DNA from: Phormidium tenue FACHB-1052
Lineage (GTDB): Bacteria > Cyanobacteriota > Cyanobacteriia > Phormidesmidales > Phormidesmidaceae
DNA: 64,000 nt
Reading direction: 5' to 3'
Assembly: GCF_014696675.1 (NCBI RefSeq)
Contig: NZ_JACJQN010000002.1
Location: 372,001-436,000 of the forward strand
The first letter of the stretch is position 1. Every line of letters starts with the position of its first letter. The notes beneath the pieces were generated by a model. It was not told where the DNA came from. It saw only the letters and a list, made by a program, of their open reading frames with translations, and made no database searches. Both the position numbers and the translations under genes were made by a program. Shown piece by piece: positions 34,743 through 44,287 of this stretch.

Positions 34743-35681
34743 CTAGACCGGGCTTACCTGGGCTCCAGTGGTTTCTAGGCTGAGCACATGGGTTGTGGTT
34801 GACTGCCCAGCATTGGCCCAGGCCGCGGCCATGGCGTCGCCCACGGCGGCGCTTTGGGCGACAGGTGTGAGGGCTAGCAGCGTGGGGCCAGCACCACTAA
34901 TGACGAGGCCATAGGCTCCGGCCTCGGCGGCGGCGGCGGCGACAGCCTCATAGCCGGGAATCAGAGACTGTCGGTAGGGCTGGTGAATGCGATCGCCTAG
35001 AGCCACCCGCAGCCAGTCACCCCGACCGCTCTCTAACCCTCGCAGCAGTAGCCCGAGGTGAGCGGTGTTGAAAATGGCGTCGGCCCGGCTGTAGCTGGTG
35101 GGTAAGACCTGGCGGGCGGCGGCGGTGGAAAGCTCAAAGTCAGGCACAATCACCACCGGCACAATGTCGGAGTGCCAAGGAATCGGGCATAGGGTAGCGG
35201 TGCTGTCAGCATTGCTAACCGCTAGCTGGCAGCCCCCCACCAGGGCGGGCACGACGTTGTCGGGGTGGCCCTCTAGGGCGATCGCCATCTCCACTACAGC
35301 CGACTGATCAAGGGGTGTTTCGCACAGCGCATTGGCCCCCAACAGCCCGCCCACGATCGCAGTAGACGAGCTACCCAGCCCGCGCGCCAGGGGCACGGCC
35401 AGATCAATTTCAATTTCGACCGCTGGCACCGCCAGCCCCTGCTGCTGGTAGAAGTAAGTAAAGGCTTTGTAGACCAGGTTAGAACTGTCTGTCGCCACGC
35501 GGTCGGCCTCTAGTCCGCTTACCGCGATCGCAACTGTTCCCGCTGCCTGATCAAGGGCCGTAAAGCGAAAGCGGTTGTAGAGCGTTAGCGCTGCCCCCAG
35601 ACAGTCGAAGCCGGGGCCAATGTTGGCGGTGGTGGCAGGTACAGTAACAGAGATCGGTGTTGACACCACAAAAGCCTCCAA
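34743..35681 (-). CDS. thrB: homoserine kinase
   Basis: ThrB phosphorylates homoserine with ATP on the path to threonine. The 312-aa GHMP kinase has VPATTANIGPGFDCLGAAL near the N-terminus, the ATP loop PLARGLGSSSTAIVGG and the C-terminal GAYGLVISGAGPTLLAL. All three GHMP motifs are in order. thrC is not adjacent. It is divergent from the SLH-domain gene. Confidence 0.96.
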   Translation of the reverse strand: MEAFVVSTPISVTVPATTANIGPGFDCLGAALTLYNRFRFTALDQAAGTVAIAVSGLEADRVATDSSNLVYKAFTYFYQQQGLAVPAVEIEIDLAVPLARGLGSSSTAIVGGLLGANALCETPLDQSAVVEMAIALEGHPDNVVPALVGGCQLAVSNADSTATLCPIPWHSDIVPVVIVPDFELSTAAARQVLPTSYSRADAIFNTAHLGLLLRGLESGRGDWLRVALGDRIHQPYRQSLIPGYEAVAAAAAEAGAYGLVISGAGPTLLALTPVAQSAAVGDAMAAAWANAGQSTTTHVLSLETTGAQVSPV

Positions 35682-35798
35682 CAGGCGCGGAACATTTAGG
35701 CAAAGGATAGTATCACTTTTTGGGAAGCCTCTGGCAGACTGGGAGTTAAGGCCAGGGGATGAATCGGTCGGGAGTATTGGGGAACGAGGATCTTTGTG

Positions 35799-36236
35799 AT
35801 GAATGCAAACTCAGTCGTTAAAAGTGGCGCAGTGGCTCTAGGGCTCAGTATTGGAGTTTTAGCGGCGATCGCCCCCGTCCAAGCAGAACCCGCTGTGGAT
35901 AAAGTTGTTGAGCCCGTTGCCCAAGGCACTGAACAACAGCTAGTTTTACCCTTTACCGACGTATCGCCCGACCACTGGGCCTACGAGGCGCTGCTGAATC
36001 TGGCTGGGGTCTATGGCTGCGTCAGCGGCTACCCCGACGGCACCTTTCGGGGCGAAGACACCGTCACCCGCTACGAGTTTGCCGCCGGGATGGACTCCTG
36101 CCTGAGCGTGCTGACCAATCTGGCGCAGCAACAGCAGCAGACCCGCAACCAAGAGGTGCGATCGCTGATCGACGCGATGGAGCAATCGCTCAGCGACCTG
36201 CGCGAACTTGAGTCTGACTTGCCCGAAGCTCCCTAA
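35799..36236 (+). CDS. short secreted SLH-domain protein
   Basis: The 145-aa product starts at ATG 35799 (a GTG directly precedes it), with GGAACGAGGA just upstream. A signal peptide (ALGLSIGVLAAIAPVQA) is followed by one S-layer-homology domain (~50-105; FTDVSPDHWAYEALLNLA, then GYPDGTFRGEDTVTRYEFA) and a short coiled coil (LAQQQQQTRNQEVRSLIDAM) to the end. Cyanobacterial SomA/B-type porins begin this way but continue into a beta-barrel; here the protein stops after the coiled coil. It may sit in the periplasm bound to pectic cell-wall polymers. Only 4 bp separate it from convergent thrS. Confidence 0.85.
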   Translation: MNANSVVKSGAVALGLSIGVLAAIAPVQAEPAVDKVVEPVAQGTEQQLVLPFTDVSPDHWAYEALLNLAGVYGCVSGYPDGTFRGEDTVTRYEFAAGMDSCLSVLTNLAQQQQQTRNQEVRSLIDAMEQSLSDLRELESDLPEAP

Positions 36237-36240
36237 GGGG

Positions 36241-38064
36241 TTAGAAATCTTCGCGGGCAGCGATCGCCCCTGCGACCCGCTCCACCACCTCAGCCACGGG
36301 CAGAGCGCCTAGCTCGCCCTGGGCGCGGGTGCGAATATTGAGGGCGTTGGCCTCCAGCTCCTTCGCGCCGACAACGGCCATGATTGGTATCTTGGCCTTT
36401 TCGGCGTTGCGCACCATCTTGCCGAGGCGATCGCCGCTGGCATCGACCTCTACCCGCACGCCCCTAGCTAACAGCTGATCGGCAACGGATTGAGCAAAAC
36501 CCAGCTGTTCCTCGGTGACGGGCAGCAGGCGCATCTGCACCGGAGCCAGCCAGAGAGGGAAATCACCCGCATATTCCTCAATCAAAATGCCGATCAGGCG
36601 CTCTAGCGAACCGAAGGGAGCGCGGTGAATCATCACCGGACGCTGGCGCGAGCCGTCTTCTGCTACATACTCCAGATCAAAGCGCTCGGGTAGGTTGTAA
36701 TCAACCTGCACCGTTCCCAACTGCCACTCCCGCTCCAGAGCATCTCGAAAGATAAAGTCGAGCTTAGGGCCGTAAAAAGCTGCTTCTCCTGGAGCCTCGA
36801 AATAGTCCATCCCAAGGGTCTGCACAGCGCGGCGAATCGCGTTTTGAGAAGTTTCCCACACCTCGTCGCCACCAATGTATTTGGTTGACTCAGGGTCACG
36901 AAAGCTGAGACGCGCCTTGAAGTTCTTCAGTTTCAGGCTGCGAAACACCGAGAGAATCAGATCCACCACCTTGAGAAACTCGTCATCGAGTTGCTCAGGG
37001 CGCACAAACAGGTGAGAATCATCTACCGTAAAGCCCCGCACGCGAGTAAGCCCGCCCAGTTCTCCCGACTGCTCATAGCGATACACCGTGCCAAACTCCG
37101 CCAGGCGCAGGGGCAGCTCTCGGTACGACCTGAGCTCACTCTTATAGATCTGAATATGGAAGGGGCAGTTCATCGGCTTCATCACAAAGCCTTCCTCCGC
37201 CAGGCGAGCCGCATCATCGTCCGCCATCAGCGGAAACATGTCTTCCCGGTAGTTCTGCCAGTGCCCCGACGTTTTAAACAGGTCTACTCGGGCAATATGG
37301 GGGGTAACTACGCCCAGATATCCCCGCTTGGTTTGCTCTTCCTTAAGGAAAGTTTCTAGCGTAGAGCGCAACACCGTGCCCTTGGGTGTCCACAGGGGCA
37401 GGCCTGGCCCAACCTCATCAGCAAAAATAAACAGCCCTAGCTCTTTGCCCAGTTTGCGGTGGTCGCGGCGCTTGGCCTCTTCCCGGCGGCGCTTGTACTC
37501 TTGCAGCTGCTCAGGGGTTTCCCAAGCGGTGCCATAGATGCGCTGGAGCTGGGCTCGGTTTTCATCGCCGCGCCAGTAGGCCCCCGCCACACTTTCCAAC
37601 TCAAAGGCTTTGGGGTTCAGGTCGGTGGTGCTAGCCACGTGGGGTCCCGCGCAGAGATCCCACCACTGGTCACCCAGATGGTAAAGCGTAATTGGATCTT
37701 TTAGATCTTGTAGAATTTCGAGCTTGTAGGGTTCACCTAGAGCCTCAATGCGGCGCTGGGCTTCTTGGCGGGTGACGGTTTCCTGAGTGACCGGCAGGCC
37801 CTTATTGATGATCTTGATCATCTCTTTTTTAATTGCCTTCAGATCTTGATCGGTGAAGGGCTCAGGGCTATCAAAGTCGTAGTAAAAGCCGTAATCGATC
37901 GAGGGGCCAATGGTCACCTGCGTCTTGGGAAACAACGTCTGTACCGCCATGGCCATAACGTGGGAGAAAGTGTGGCGAATGCGCTGAAGCGCCTCTGACT
38001 CGCTGGTGCGGGGCAGAAGCATAGGTACAGTAGACTCGGGTGCAGACAAATCAGTTTGAGCCAT
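36241..38064 (-). CDS. thrS: threonyl-tRNA synthetase
   Basis: ThrRS attaches Thr to tRNA-Thr. The 607-aa protein starts almost at the editing domain (RHTFSHVMAMAVQTLFP, H-x3-H), then the editing motif DLCAGPHV, and the class II core: motif 1 region (FKTSGHWQNYREDMF), motif 2 (VMKPMNCPFHIQIYK, YRELPLRLAEFGTVYRYE) and motif 3 (VMIHRAPFGSLERL), ending with the anticodon domain. The ~60-residue TGS domain of the E. coli enzyme is absent, as in many cyanobacterial homologues. ATG 38064 is the first start. Confidence 0.97.
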   Translation of the reverse strand: MAQTDLSAPESTVPMLLPRTSESEALQRIRHTFSHVMAMAVQTLFPKTQVTIGPSIDYGFYYDFDSPEPFTDQDLKAIKKEMIKIINKGLPVTQETVTRQEAQRRIEALGEPYKLEILQDLKDPITLYHLGDQWWDLCAGPHVASTTDLNPKAFELESVAGAYWRGDENRAQLQRIYGTAWETPEQLQEYKRRREEAKRRDHRKLGKELGLFIFADEVGPGLPLWTPKGTVLRSTLETFLKEEQTKRGYLGVVTPHIARVDLFKTSGHWQNYREDMFPLMADDDAARLAEEGFVMKPMNCPFHIQIYKSELRSYRELPLRLAEFGTVYRYEQSGELGGLTRVRGFTVDDSHLFVRPEQLDDEFLKVVDLILSVFRSLKLKNFKARLSFRDPESTKYIGGDEVWETSQNAIRRAVQTLGMDYFEAPGEAAFYGPKLDFIFRDALEREWQLGTVQVDYNLPERFDLEYVAEDGSRQRPVMIHRAPFGSLERLIGILIEEYAGDFPLWLAPVQMRLLPVTEEQLGFAQSVADQLLARGVRVEVDASGDRLGKMVRNAEKAKIPIMAVVGAKELEANALNIRTRAQGELGALPVAEVVERVAGAIAAREDF

Positions 38065-38280
38065 TGGTCAACGCTGAAGGCAAAAAGAATGTAGCCTCTA
38101 GTTTAGCGACTATTGGGTAAACCCAAGGCTATGTCGCTGAGGTACGGTTATTTCACCCCAACGGAAGACTATCTAGCTTCGCAATCAATCTGCTTGGGGT
38201 TTATGATGGGGTGAAAGGACACCGCTCTGGGGCGTGGGCAAGGCTCACTGCCACCTTAGAGAGATTAAGCATAGACGAAA

Positions 38281-38308
38281 TTGCGTTCTTGCAATCTTGT
38301 GTTATGCT
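38281..38308 (+). promoter_or_regulatory. candidate promoter of the small gene at 38403
   Basis: TTGCGT (38281-38286) is followed after 16 bases by the extended -10 element TG-T-TATGCT (TATGCT at 38303-38308). It lies about 95 bp before the ATG of the downstream gene. Confidence 0.4.
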
Positions 38309-38402
38309 GTGTTCCTGAATCACGGGTTAATGCCTGCGCAAGTTTCAAGGGTGTGCAGATTTTCCCGGTTCAACGTTCTGAAGAGCTTTTTAAATCGAAA
38401 AT

Positions 38403-38639
38403 ATGACTGAAGCAATTGCCGACTTAGTTGTCGCTCACCCGATGGTGAAATTTCAGCGCCAAGTTGAGTCTTTAGTTAAAAAGTCCAAGGTTGTGCGCCC
38501 CAGCGATCCGATTTGGAAAATCGCTTTCTTATTTGGGGATGACTGGGCCCATTGGAAGCAAGAACTAGAAGAATTCGACTTCTCTACCCAAGATCCGATT
38601 GAGGATTTGCTGTCGGTGCAATCTTGGGAAGAGGACTAA
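38403..38639 (+). CDS. small DUF4327-like cyanobacterial protein
   Basis: The 78-aa product starts MTEAIADLVVAHPMVKFQR. The second half, DPIWKIAFLFGDDWAHWKQ then ELEEFDFSTQDPIEDLLSV, follows the pattern of the DUF4327 family (preceded in that family by a VSRQQPIY-like segment). It is acidic at the C-terminus and soluble. The function is unknown and the family match is moderate. A reasonable promoter lies 95 bp upstream. Confidence 0.65.
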   Translation: MTEAIADLVVAHPMVKFQRQVESLVKKSKVVRPSDPIWKIAFLFGDDWAHWKQELEEFDFSTQDPIEDLLSVQSWEED

Positions 38640-38667
38640 ATGAAATAGGTAGTCGATGAGGAGTTGG

Positions 38668-40515
38668 TTAATTCGTCATCGACAGCATGTCGGGCTGTAG
38701 CTTAAGACGCACAAGGATGGTCGTGATGTTGTCATGGCCATTCTTTTCGTTGGCTAAGTCGATGAGCTGGGTGGCGCCACTCTCTAAATTGGTTCTTGAG
38801 CTCAACAGGCTAGCAACATGGGTATCGACATGGCGCTCCAGTAGGTCATTGTCGCTGAGCCCATCGGAGCACAGGATCAGCAGCGTGTCTTCTGTCAGCT
38901 CATGGTAGGCAATGCCGGGGACGAGGTCTTCTTTGCCCCTAGGCCCCAGAGCCTGAGTTAGTTGGTAGGCGTCAGGGCGGGCATAGGCTATAGCTGGTTC
39001 TACACCGCGATTGATTTCGCGTTGACCGACCTCATGGTCGAGGGTGAGCTGTCGCAGTCCCAGGCGTTTGTTGTAGCTATACAGCCGACTGTCGCCCACG
39101 TGAACAACGGCGATGTCGAGGTTGTGCAGCAGCACCATGATGAGGGTGGTGCCCATGCGCCCTACCCCAGATGTGGCGTTGGCTTGGTTGATGTCGAAGA
39201 TAGTCTGGTTGGCGGTGATCACGGCCTGCGCCAAGGTGCTTTGGTCGGGCAGGCGATCGCTGCTCCAGTGCTGAGTCAAATAATCGCGTAGGGTGCGCAC
39301 GGCTAGCTGACTCGCCACTTCGCCTGAGGCGTGCCCGCCCATGCCGTCACAGAGAATGTAGAGCCCTTTAGACCGTAAAATTGTGCCCTGCGGCCCACTG
39401 ACCTTCTGTAACTGTGTCTGGGTAAAGAACCAGTCTTCGTTATGGTGGCGCTGCTGGCCGACGTGGCTTTGTCCAGCATCGTCGAGGTGAGCCAGCTTCA
39501 TAGGTAAGACCATGGTTGGCGTTTCTATGAGGCCGCTGCCCTCGTCGGCATCGGACAGTTCTTGGGTGTCGAAAATGGCGTCGATATCAGGGTCAAACCC
39601 GGCGGCGGATAGCTCAATGTCGGGTTCTAAATTGGAAACTGTAGTCGCTTCGTCAGGCTCTGGCCTGGAGGGAGGGGAAACCTCAACCGGCGGCGAATAG
39701 GCTTGGGCCGCTTCACCCAGAGCGGTTTGCACCTGATCGAGGTCATCTACCAGCCCCTCGGCCAGATTGCTGATTAAAGACTGTACCTGAGGTGGTAGAC
39801 AACACGGGCCGCTGTCGAGCATAGATTGCCACATTTGACCTAGCGCTGTTAGGGGCAAGGCAGACCGGTTGGGCATCTGATCGACCTGCGTCAGGCAAAG
39901 CAGGTTATTTTCGTTGAGGGCAAGCCGTTGGGGGGTCATGAGGGTGGCCTGCCCCTGCCAAGGTTCTAAGGCCGCCCACAGCAGCGTAGTTTCAAACAAC
40001 CATTGGAGGTGCTGAAGCGGGTCATCTATGACCGCCCAGCCGGCGGATAGAGACAGCCAAGTGCTACGGTCTTCGATGAGTAAAAGGGTTCGGTGAGGCG
40101 TTTGCCAAGCGTGGTGCAGCTCGGGAACGGACGGGAAATAGTCGGCCTGGAGGGCTAGGTAGGGGTAGGCCTCGGGGGGAACTGGGATAGCTAGGGGATG
40201 CTCTGCGGGATTGAGGGTGGGGGTTTCGAGCCAGTCTACTTGGAGTGCTTGCAGGGGCGAATCAGCCTCGGGCTGGCAGTCGATAACCACTAGAGGGTTA
40301 GTGCCAAACGATGCCCGACTGTCTGAGGGAGCCATGAGCCGATAGCGGCGATCGCAGTCGAGATAGCCATCTAGGTCAAGATCGCTCGGGGCGATCGCCG
40401 CTGCCCCCGCCTGGGGAATATCAATCACCCGCCACCGCTGGAGTGGCTGGCCACACCGTTTGCAGGATCGCTGTGAATTGGTATTGTCAAACTCACAAAA
40501 GGGGCAAATTAGCAT
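38668..40515 (-). CDS. PP2C-type protein phosphatase with N-terminal zinc ribbon
   Basis: The 615-aa protein begins with a zinc ribbon (C4-PF-C7 ... C18-KR-C21). A middle part (~25-330) of unknown type follows. The C-terminal PP2C domain (~345-610) has the metal-site motifs CDGMGGHASGEVAS, GMGTTLIMVLL, VHVGDSRLYSY, CSDGLSDND and GHDNITTILV, so it should be active on phospho-Ser/Thr. Such enzymes oppose the Ser/Thr kinases common in cyanobacteria. No kinase is adjacent, but a TPR pseudokinase lies 17 kb away. No signal peptide. Confidence 0.9.
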   Translation of the reverse strand: MLICPFCEFDNTNSQRSCKRCGQPLQRWRVIDIPQAGAAAIAPSDLDLDGYLDCDRRYRLMAPSDSRASFGTNPLVVIDCQPEADSPLQALQVDWLETPTLNPAEHPLAIPVPPEAYPYLALQADYFPSVPELHHAWQTPHRTLLLIEDRSTWLSLSAGWAVIDDPLQHLQWLFETTLLWAALEPWQGQATLMTPQRLALNENNLLCLTQVDQMPNRSALPLTALGQMWQSMLDSGPCCLPPQVQSLISNLAEGLVDDLDQVQTALGEAAQAYSPPVEVSPPSRPEPDEATTVSNLEPDIELSAAGFDPDIDAIFDTQELSDADEGSGLIETPTMVLPMKLAHLDDAGQSHVGQQRHHNEDWFFTQTQLQKVSGPQGTILRSKGLYILCDGMGGHASGEVASQLAVRTLRDYLTQHWSSDRLPDQSTLAQAVITANQTIFDINQANATSGVGRMGTTLIMVLLHNLDIAVVHVGDSRLYSYNKRLGLRQLTLDHEVGQREINRGVEPAIAYARPDAYQLTQALGPRGKEDLVPGIAYHELTEDTLLILCSDGLSDNDLLERHVDTHVASLLSSRTNLESGATQLIDLANEKNGHDNITTILVRLKLQPDMLSMTN

Positions 40516-40813
40516 CCTAGCGATGATCCAAAGTTAGGCTAGCCAGCGAGTAGGGCATCCCCATCGCTAGACGTTTAAACGGTGCGCGGTCTTGGGGAAA
40601 TCAGCAAATTCTCAGCGACTGATCAACACACCCTCGAAGTAAAACGGCCTTACCATTGCACCTTAAGTATCGCACGGGTCACCTCCAGGTCGCCCATCGC
40701 CAGCTCATGGTAATTTAACGCCCTGGCCCTGGCCTGTCTGATCCATCGATTTTTGACCTAGCCTCGGCTACGTTGCTCAGGGTGGACATTTGCTAAAGAC
40801 TATTGCTTAAAGA

Positions 40814-41410
40814 CTAAATGTCTAGCAGCCCTCGCTGCTCGTCAGGGGTGGCATGTCGCCACTGGCCAGGCTGTAGATTGCCTAGATGGAGGTGGGCGAT
40901 CGCCTGGCGCACCAGCCTCAGGGTGGGATGACCTACAGCGGCGGTCATGCGGCGTACCTGACGGTTTTTACCCTCCTGTAGGGTCATGGCTAGCCAGGCG
41001 GTGGGGATGCTCTGGCGATAGCGAATGGGCGGATCTCGTTCAGGCAAGAGCGGTTCGCTCATGAGCAATTCAACCTGGCAGGGCTGGGTGCGGTAGCCCT
41101 TGATAGTGACCCCCTGCCGGAGCTGAGCGAGGGCATTTGCAGAAGGCACCTGTTCGACCTGCACCCAATAGGTGCGAGGGTGGCCAAAGCGGGGCTCACT
41201 GAGCCGATGCTGGACGCGACCGTGGTTAGTCAGCAACATCAGCCCTTCGCTGTCGCGATCGAGCCGACCAACAGGGTAGACATCGGCAACGGAAATAAAG
41301 TCTTTGAGCGTCAGGCGGTGGGCCGAGTCAGAGTCGGGCGGGGTGCTCCCCGGGCTGAACTGACTGAGCACGTTGTAGGGCTTATAAAACAGAATGTACT
41401 GATACCCCAT
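40814..41410 (-). CDS. 23S rRNA pseudouridine synthase, RluE/RsuA family
   Basis: The 198-aa enzyme isomerises uridine to pseudouridine in rRNA. It has the short form without an S4 domain, typical of RluE. Motifs are YILFYKPYNVLSQFSP, VYPVGRLDRDSEGLMLLTN (catalytic Asp), and EGKNRQVRRMTAAVGHPTLRL. RluE targets U2457 of 23S rRNA in E. coli; the exact target here is inferred. It stands alone, divergent from the small membrane protein gene. Confidence 0.92.
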   Translation of the reverse strand: MGYQYILFYKPYNVLSQFSPGSTPPDSDSAHRLTLKDFISVADVYPVGRLDRDSEGLMLLTNHGRVQHRLSEPRFGHPRTYWVQVEQVPSANALAQLRQGVTIKGYRTQPCQVELLMSEPLLPERDPPIRYRQSIPTAWLAMTLQEGKNRQVRRMTAAVGHPTLRLVRQAIAHLHLGNLQPGQWRHATPDEQRGLLDI

Positions 41411-41543
41411 GGCCCCGCTTATATCTATGTAATGGGCTGCAACATTTCATTGCAACTCTTGTGGAAATGTTGAGAAACTACAGCGGCCTAGGCGAGGCCG
41501 ATATGCTGAACTCTAATAGGACTGATTCTGGCAGGACAACACC

Positions 41544-41858
41544 ATGGATACCGGCAATAAGTATCGCTTCGCTTGCACGCTTACCTTTGGAGATATTTAC
41601 GGGCAAGTTATCGCCTGGCTGGTGATTTTGTTCGTGAGCCTGGCGGCCTCCCTAGCACTGATGGGGGCGCGTCAGCCCATTTTTGCGCTGGCTACCGTAG
41701 GGCTAATTTTGGTGTTGTCGCTGCCATTCTTGCTGTTTGCCTTTGTGACTACGCTGCTCAATCACATCGAGTTTGAGCCCGTAGATGCCAGTGCAGCCGC
41801 CTCAAGCCGTCCCGATCGTGGGGTTGCCTCTTCCACTCCGGCTAGGGCGATGAGCTAG
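41544..41858 (+). CDS. small two-helix membrane protein
   Basis: The 104-aa product begins MDTGNKYRFACTLTFGDIYG. Two hydrophobic segments (VIAWLVILFVSLAASLALM and ALATVGLILVLSLPFLLFAFV) are followed by a soluble tail rich in Ser/Ala. No named family is recognised. Its stop overlaps the stop of the convergent TPR gene by 4 bp. The frame and codon use support a real gene. Confidence 0.7.
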   Translation: MDTGNKYRFACTLTFGDIYGQVIAWLVILFVSLAASLALMGARQPIFALATVGLILVLSLPFLLFAFVTTLLNHIEFEPVDASAAASSRPDRGVASSTPARAMS

Positions 41859-42730
41859 GGCGTTTCGGCGGGTGCAGGCGCAGGGGGAGCAGGCTCAACC
41901 ATGCTACCGCTAGCCTCCGGTGCTGTCTGCTCCTGGGTCGCCATCTGACCAATTTGGTCTTTGAACTGCGCTGGAGCAAGAGTGGTGGCCTGGGCAAATA
42001 GAGCCTGGGCCGTTTCGGTGTCGCCCTGCTCCCGCAGCACCAAAGCCTTAGCTAAGACCGGGCGAAAGTCTTCGGGGGCAGCAGCAATGGTTTCGTCGTA
42101 GAGGGCGATCGCTTGGTCTGGGCTGTTGTTCTCAACGTGCACCTGGGCCAGCAACAGTTTCACCGATGTCGCGTCGAAACTGGCTGCGCCGCCCTCTGCC
42201 TGCAGCTGGTCAGCGGTTTTAAGCGTATCTTGCAGCAGCCCGATCGCGGCCTGGGGTCGCTCTTGCTGCACTAAGAGCACCGTTAGCCCTTGCAGGGCGT
42301 TCATGTTGCCGGGCTGCTGGTCGAGCACCTGGCGATAGATCTGGGCCGCGCCCTCTAGATCGCCCATCTGCTGCTTGGTTTGGGCCAGGAGCACCGCATA
42401 GTCGGGCACATCGGGGTTGAGTTCGACCAGCTTTTCGAGGGGGCCAACCACTCCATTGATATCACCGAGCTGAATGCGGGCGTCAACTAGCCCCTGAAGC
42501 GCAGTTTGATTGTCGGGCTCGCGCTCTAGCACCAGTTCATAGCCTTTTGCCTGGGCCTCCAGCTCGGTCTGCATAGCCACGGGGTCAGCAGCAGGATTAG
42601 CATCGGGGGTGCTGCTAGCTCTCCGACCGCTGTTACTGCCCAAAATTGGCAGCAGCGACAGCGACAAAAAGGCCGCTAATGCCAGGGTTAAGACAGTGCC
42701 AACGAGCCAACGGTTGCGGTTTGCGGTCAC
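41855..42730 (-). CDS. membrane-anchored TPR protein
   Basis: The 291-aa protein has one N-terminal membrane anchor (WLVGTVLTLALAAFLSLSLL), then about four to five TPR units (~55-255; YELVLEREPDNQTALQGLVDA, AAQIYRQVLDQQPGNMNALQG, AIALYDETIAAAPEDFRPVLA) and a Pro/Ala-rich tail. TPR repeats bind other proteins; cyanobacterial relatives often assist photosystem or envelope assembly, but no specific role can be given. Four bp of tail-to-tail overlap with the small membrane protein gene. Confidence 0.85.
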   Translation of the reverse strand: MTANRNRWLVGTVLTLALAAFLSLSLLPILGSNSGRRASSTPDANPAADPVAMQTELEAQAKGYELVLEREPDNQTALQGLVDARIQLGDINGVVGPLEKLVELNPDVPDYAVLLAQTKQQMGDLEGAAQIYRQVLDQQPGNMNALQGLTVLLVQQERPQAAIGLLQDTLKTADQLQAEGGAASFDATSVKLLLAQVHVENNSPDQAIALYDETIAAAPEDFRPVLAKALVLREQGDTETAQALFAQATTLAPAQFKDQIGQMATQEQTAPEASGSMVEPAPPAPAPAETP

Positions 42731-43183
42731 AGGTGTACCTCATCAAGGGAGCGGCGCGATCGCGGTCAAAGTGCGATCGCAAACAATCGGTCAAGTCAAT
42801 GATCTTAGCGCTTTAACCTAGGGCTGAATTTGCGTTCTAACCCGACCAAAGCCATAAACAGGGCTACAGTAGCAAAGAAGTTGTCAAAAAGCTCAGAAAC
42901 AATACGGATTGCTAACCGTCATCGATGGAAACTTAAGAGAGCTACTCAGTTGAGGCCACAGCAGCGGCAGTGCAGGCTGCCTTAGGGCTAGAGAATCACC
43001 GTAAAGGTGGCTTTCTGACTCGTTTGTAAAGCCTTGTGCAAATTGCGTTAACCGCTTAAATATTTGCCCTGGCAATGCACATTAAAGGGTGAATGTTACG
43101 CTAGGCTTACAGGCTAAGTCATGCGCAGATTTACTGTTGCGCCGGGTGGCTAGTTTTTGTTGAGAGGGAGATCGGTGGGTGTT
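42731..43183. other. intergenic region between two divergent genes
   Basis: This 453-bp stretch contains HIP1 sites near 42760-42780 and moderate AT content near 43030-43090. No gene, RNA or terminator was recognised. Confidence 0.4.
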
Positions 43184-44281
43184 ATGGGTTCTGCAGAGCA
43201 AGACGCTTCTAATAAGAGCGACATTAACGCTAAAGATAGTCACGACCAAAGAACGACGCCCGCTGCGGATCGTCCTTCGCTCATGTCGCCTCCCCAGCGC
43301 CCGGTGCGTCCGGTGCGCCCCGCCGCTGCTCCCGAGGCTTCGGTGGCTGTCAAGCCGCTGGCAAAGGCGGCTGACACCGTTGTGGTGATGCCCAAAGCGA
43401 CGGTAGCAGAAAAGGTACCAGAGCCCCCCGTGCCTGAACCTGACCCCGCCGCCTATCGCTATCAGCCCATTGCTCCCCCCAGCGAACCCATGCAGTACCG
43501 GGCGATCGGCTTAGTGCGGGGCACCTACGAACCCAGCGAAGCCGACCAGCTCAACCGAGGCAACCTGACCACCGAAGATGGTCACGTGATTGATTCGGTG
43601 CTGCTGGGGCGCATCACCAGCCTAGTGAAGAAACATATTGATTTAACCGTTCCCCACCTTTGGGTTGTCTATCCCCGCACCCGGCGCGAGTTAGACAACG
43701 ATGACCAAGACCTACACTTGCAGATCGTGGGGATTTGGGAGCCAGAAACCCTTGGCTTACCAGGGGAATCCCCCGCAGGCGAAGACGAGGACGGCACTGA
43801 TGAAGCTGCCTCTGAAAAACCAGATTTGACTGACCTGCCGCCGGTTGACGATAACTTTTTCTCGATTCGCGGTGAGGTCATCAAATACACGCCCGAAGAC
43901 AAGTGCATTGCCGTCAAGATTTTGCAGGGGGCAAAGCGCACTCCTGGCACGTCTAAACCGTTTAAGCTGCTGCTCCACGGCACGATTGAGGGCCGCACTG
44001 TGGGCTATTTCTGGGACTTTAAAGTCAAGCGCGAAGCCAAGGTATTAGTGCTGAGTGAAGCCTCTCCCGTGGGCATTGTGCCGCCTAAGAAGCGGGCCAA
44101 GGGCAGCGGTGGGGTAGCTCCCCGCCGCAGTAAGCCAGGCATGCGCAGCGGGCCAGGGGGCAGCCGTCCGCCCATGCCCAGTCGCCGTCCCATCGGCGTT
44201 AAGGACAGCGATGCTGGCACGGAGCGCCCGGCGAGTCGCCCCAAGAAGCGAGACGACAATCCTGAAAGCAGCGCTGAATAG
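43184..44281 (+). CDS. conserved cyanobacterial protein with disordered ends
   Basis: The start is uncertain: ATG 43184 (MGSAEQDASNKSD) or GTG 43175; GAGAGGGAG ends at 43170, giving spacings of 13 and 4 bases. Residues 1-110 are Pro/Ala-rich and probably disordered. The conserved core (~115-310) includes AIGLVRGTYEPSEADQLNRG, DSVLLGRITSLVKKHIDL and PHLWVVYPRTRREL, then FFSIRGEVIKYTPEDKCI and an end part FWDFKVKREAKVLVL. The tail is Lys/Arg/Gly-rich. I recognise it as a conserved cyanobacterial hypothetical; the basic tail suggests nucleic-acid or surface binding, which is inference. Confidence 0.75.
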   Translation: MGSAEQDASNKSDINAKDSHDQRTTPAADRPSLMSPPQRPVRPVRPAAAPEASVAVKPLAKAADTVVVMPKATVAEKVPEPPVPEPDPAAYRYQPIAPPSEPMQYRAIGLVRGTYEPSEADQLNRGNLTTEDGHVIDSVLLGRITSLVKKHIDLTVPHLWVVYPRTRRELDNDDQDLHLQIVGIWEPETLGLPGESPAGEDEDGTDEAASEKPDLTDLPPVDDNFFSIRGEVIKYTPEDKCIAVKILQGAKRTPGTSKPFKLLLHGTIEGRTVGYFWDFKVKREAKVLVLSEASPVGIVPPKKRAKGSGGVAPRRSKPGMRSGPGGSRPPMPSRRPIGVKDSDAGTERPASRPKKRDDNPESSAE

Positions 44282-44287
44282 ACCTGA

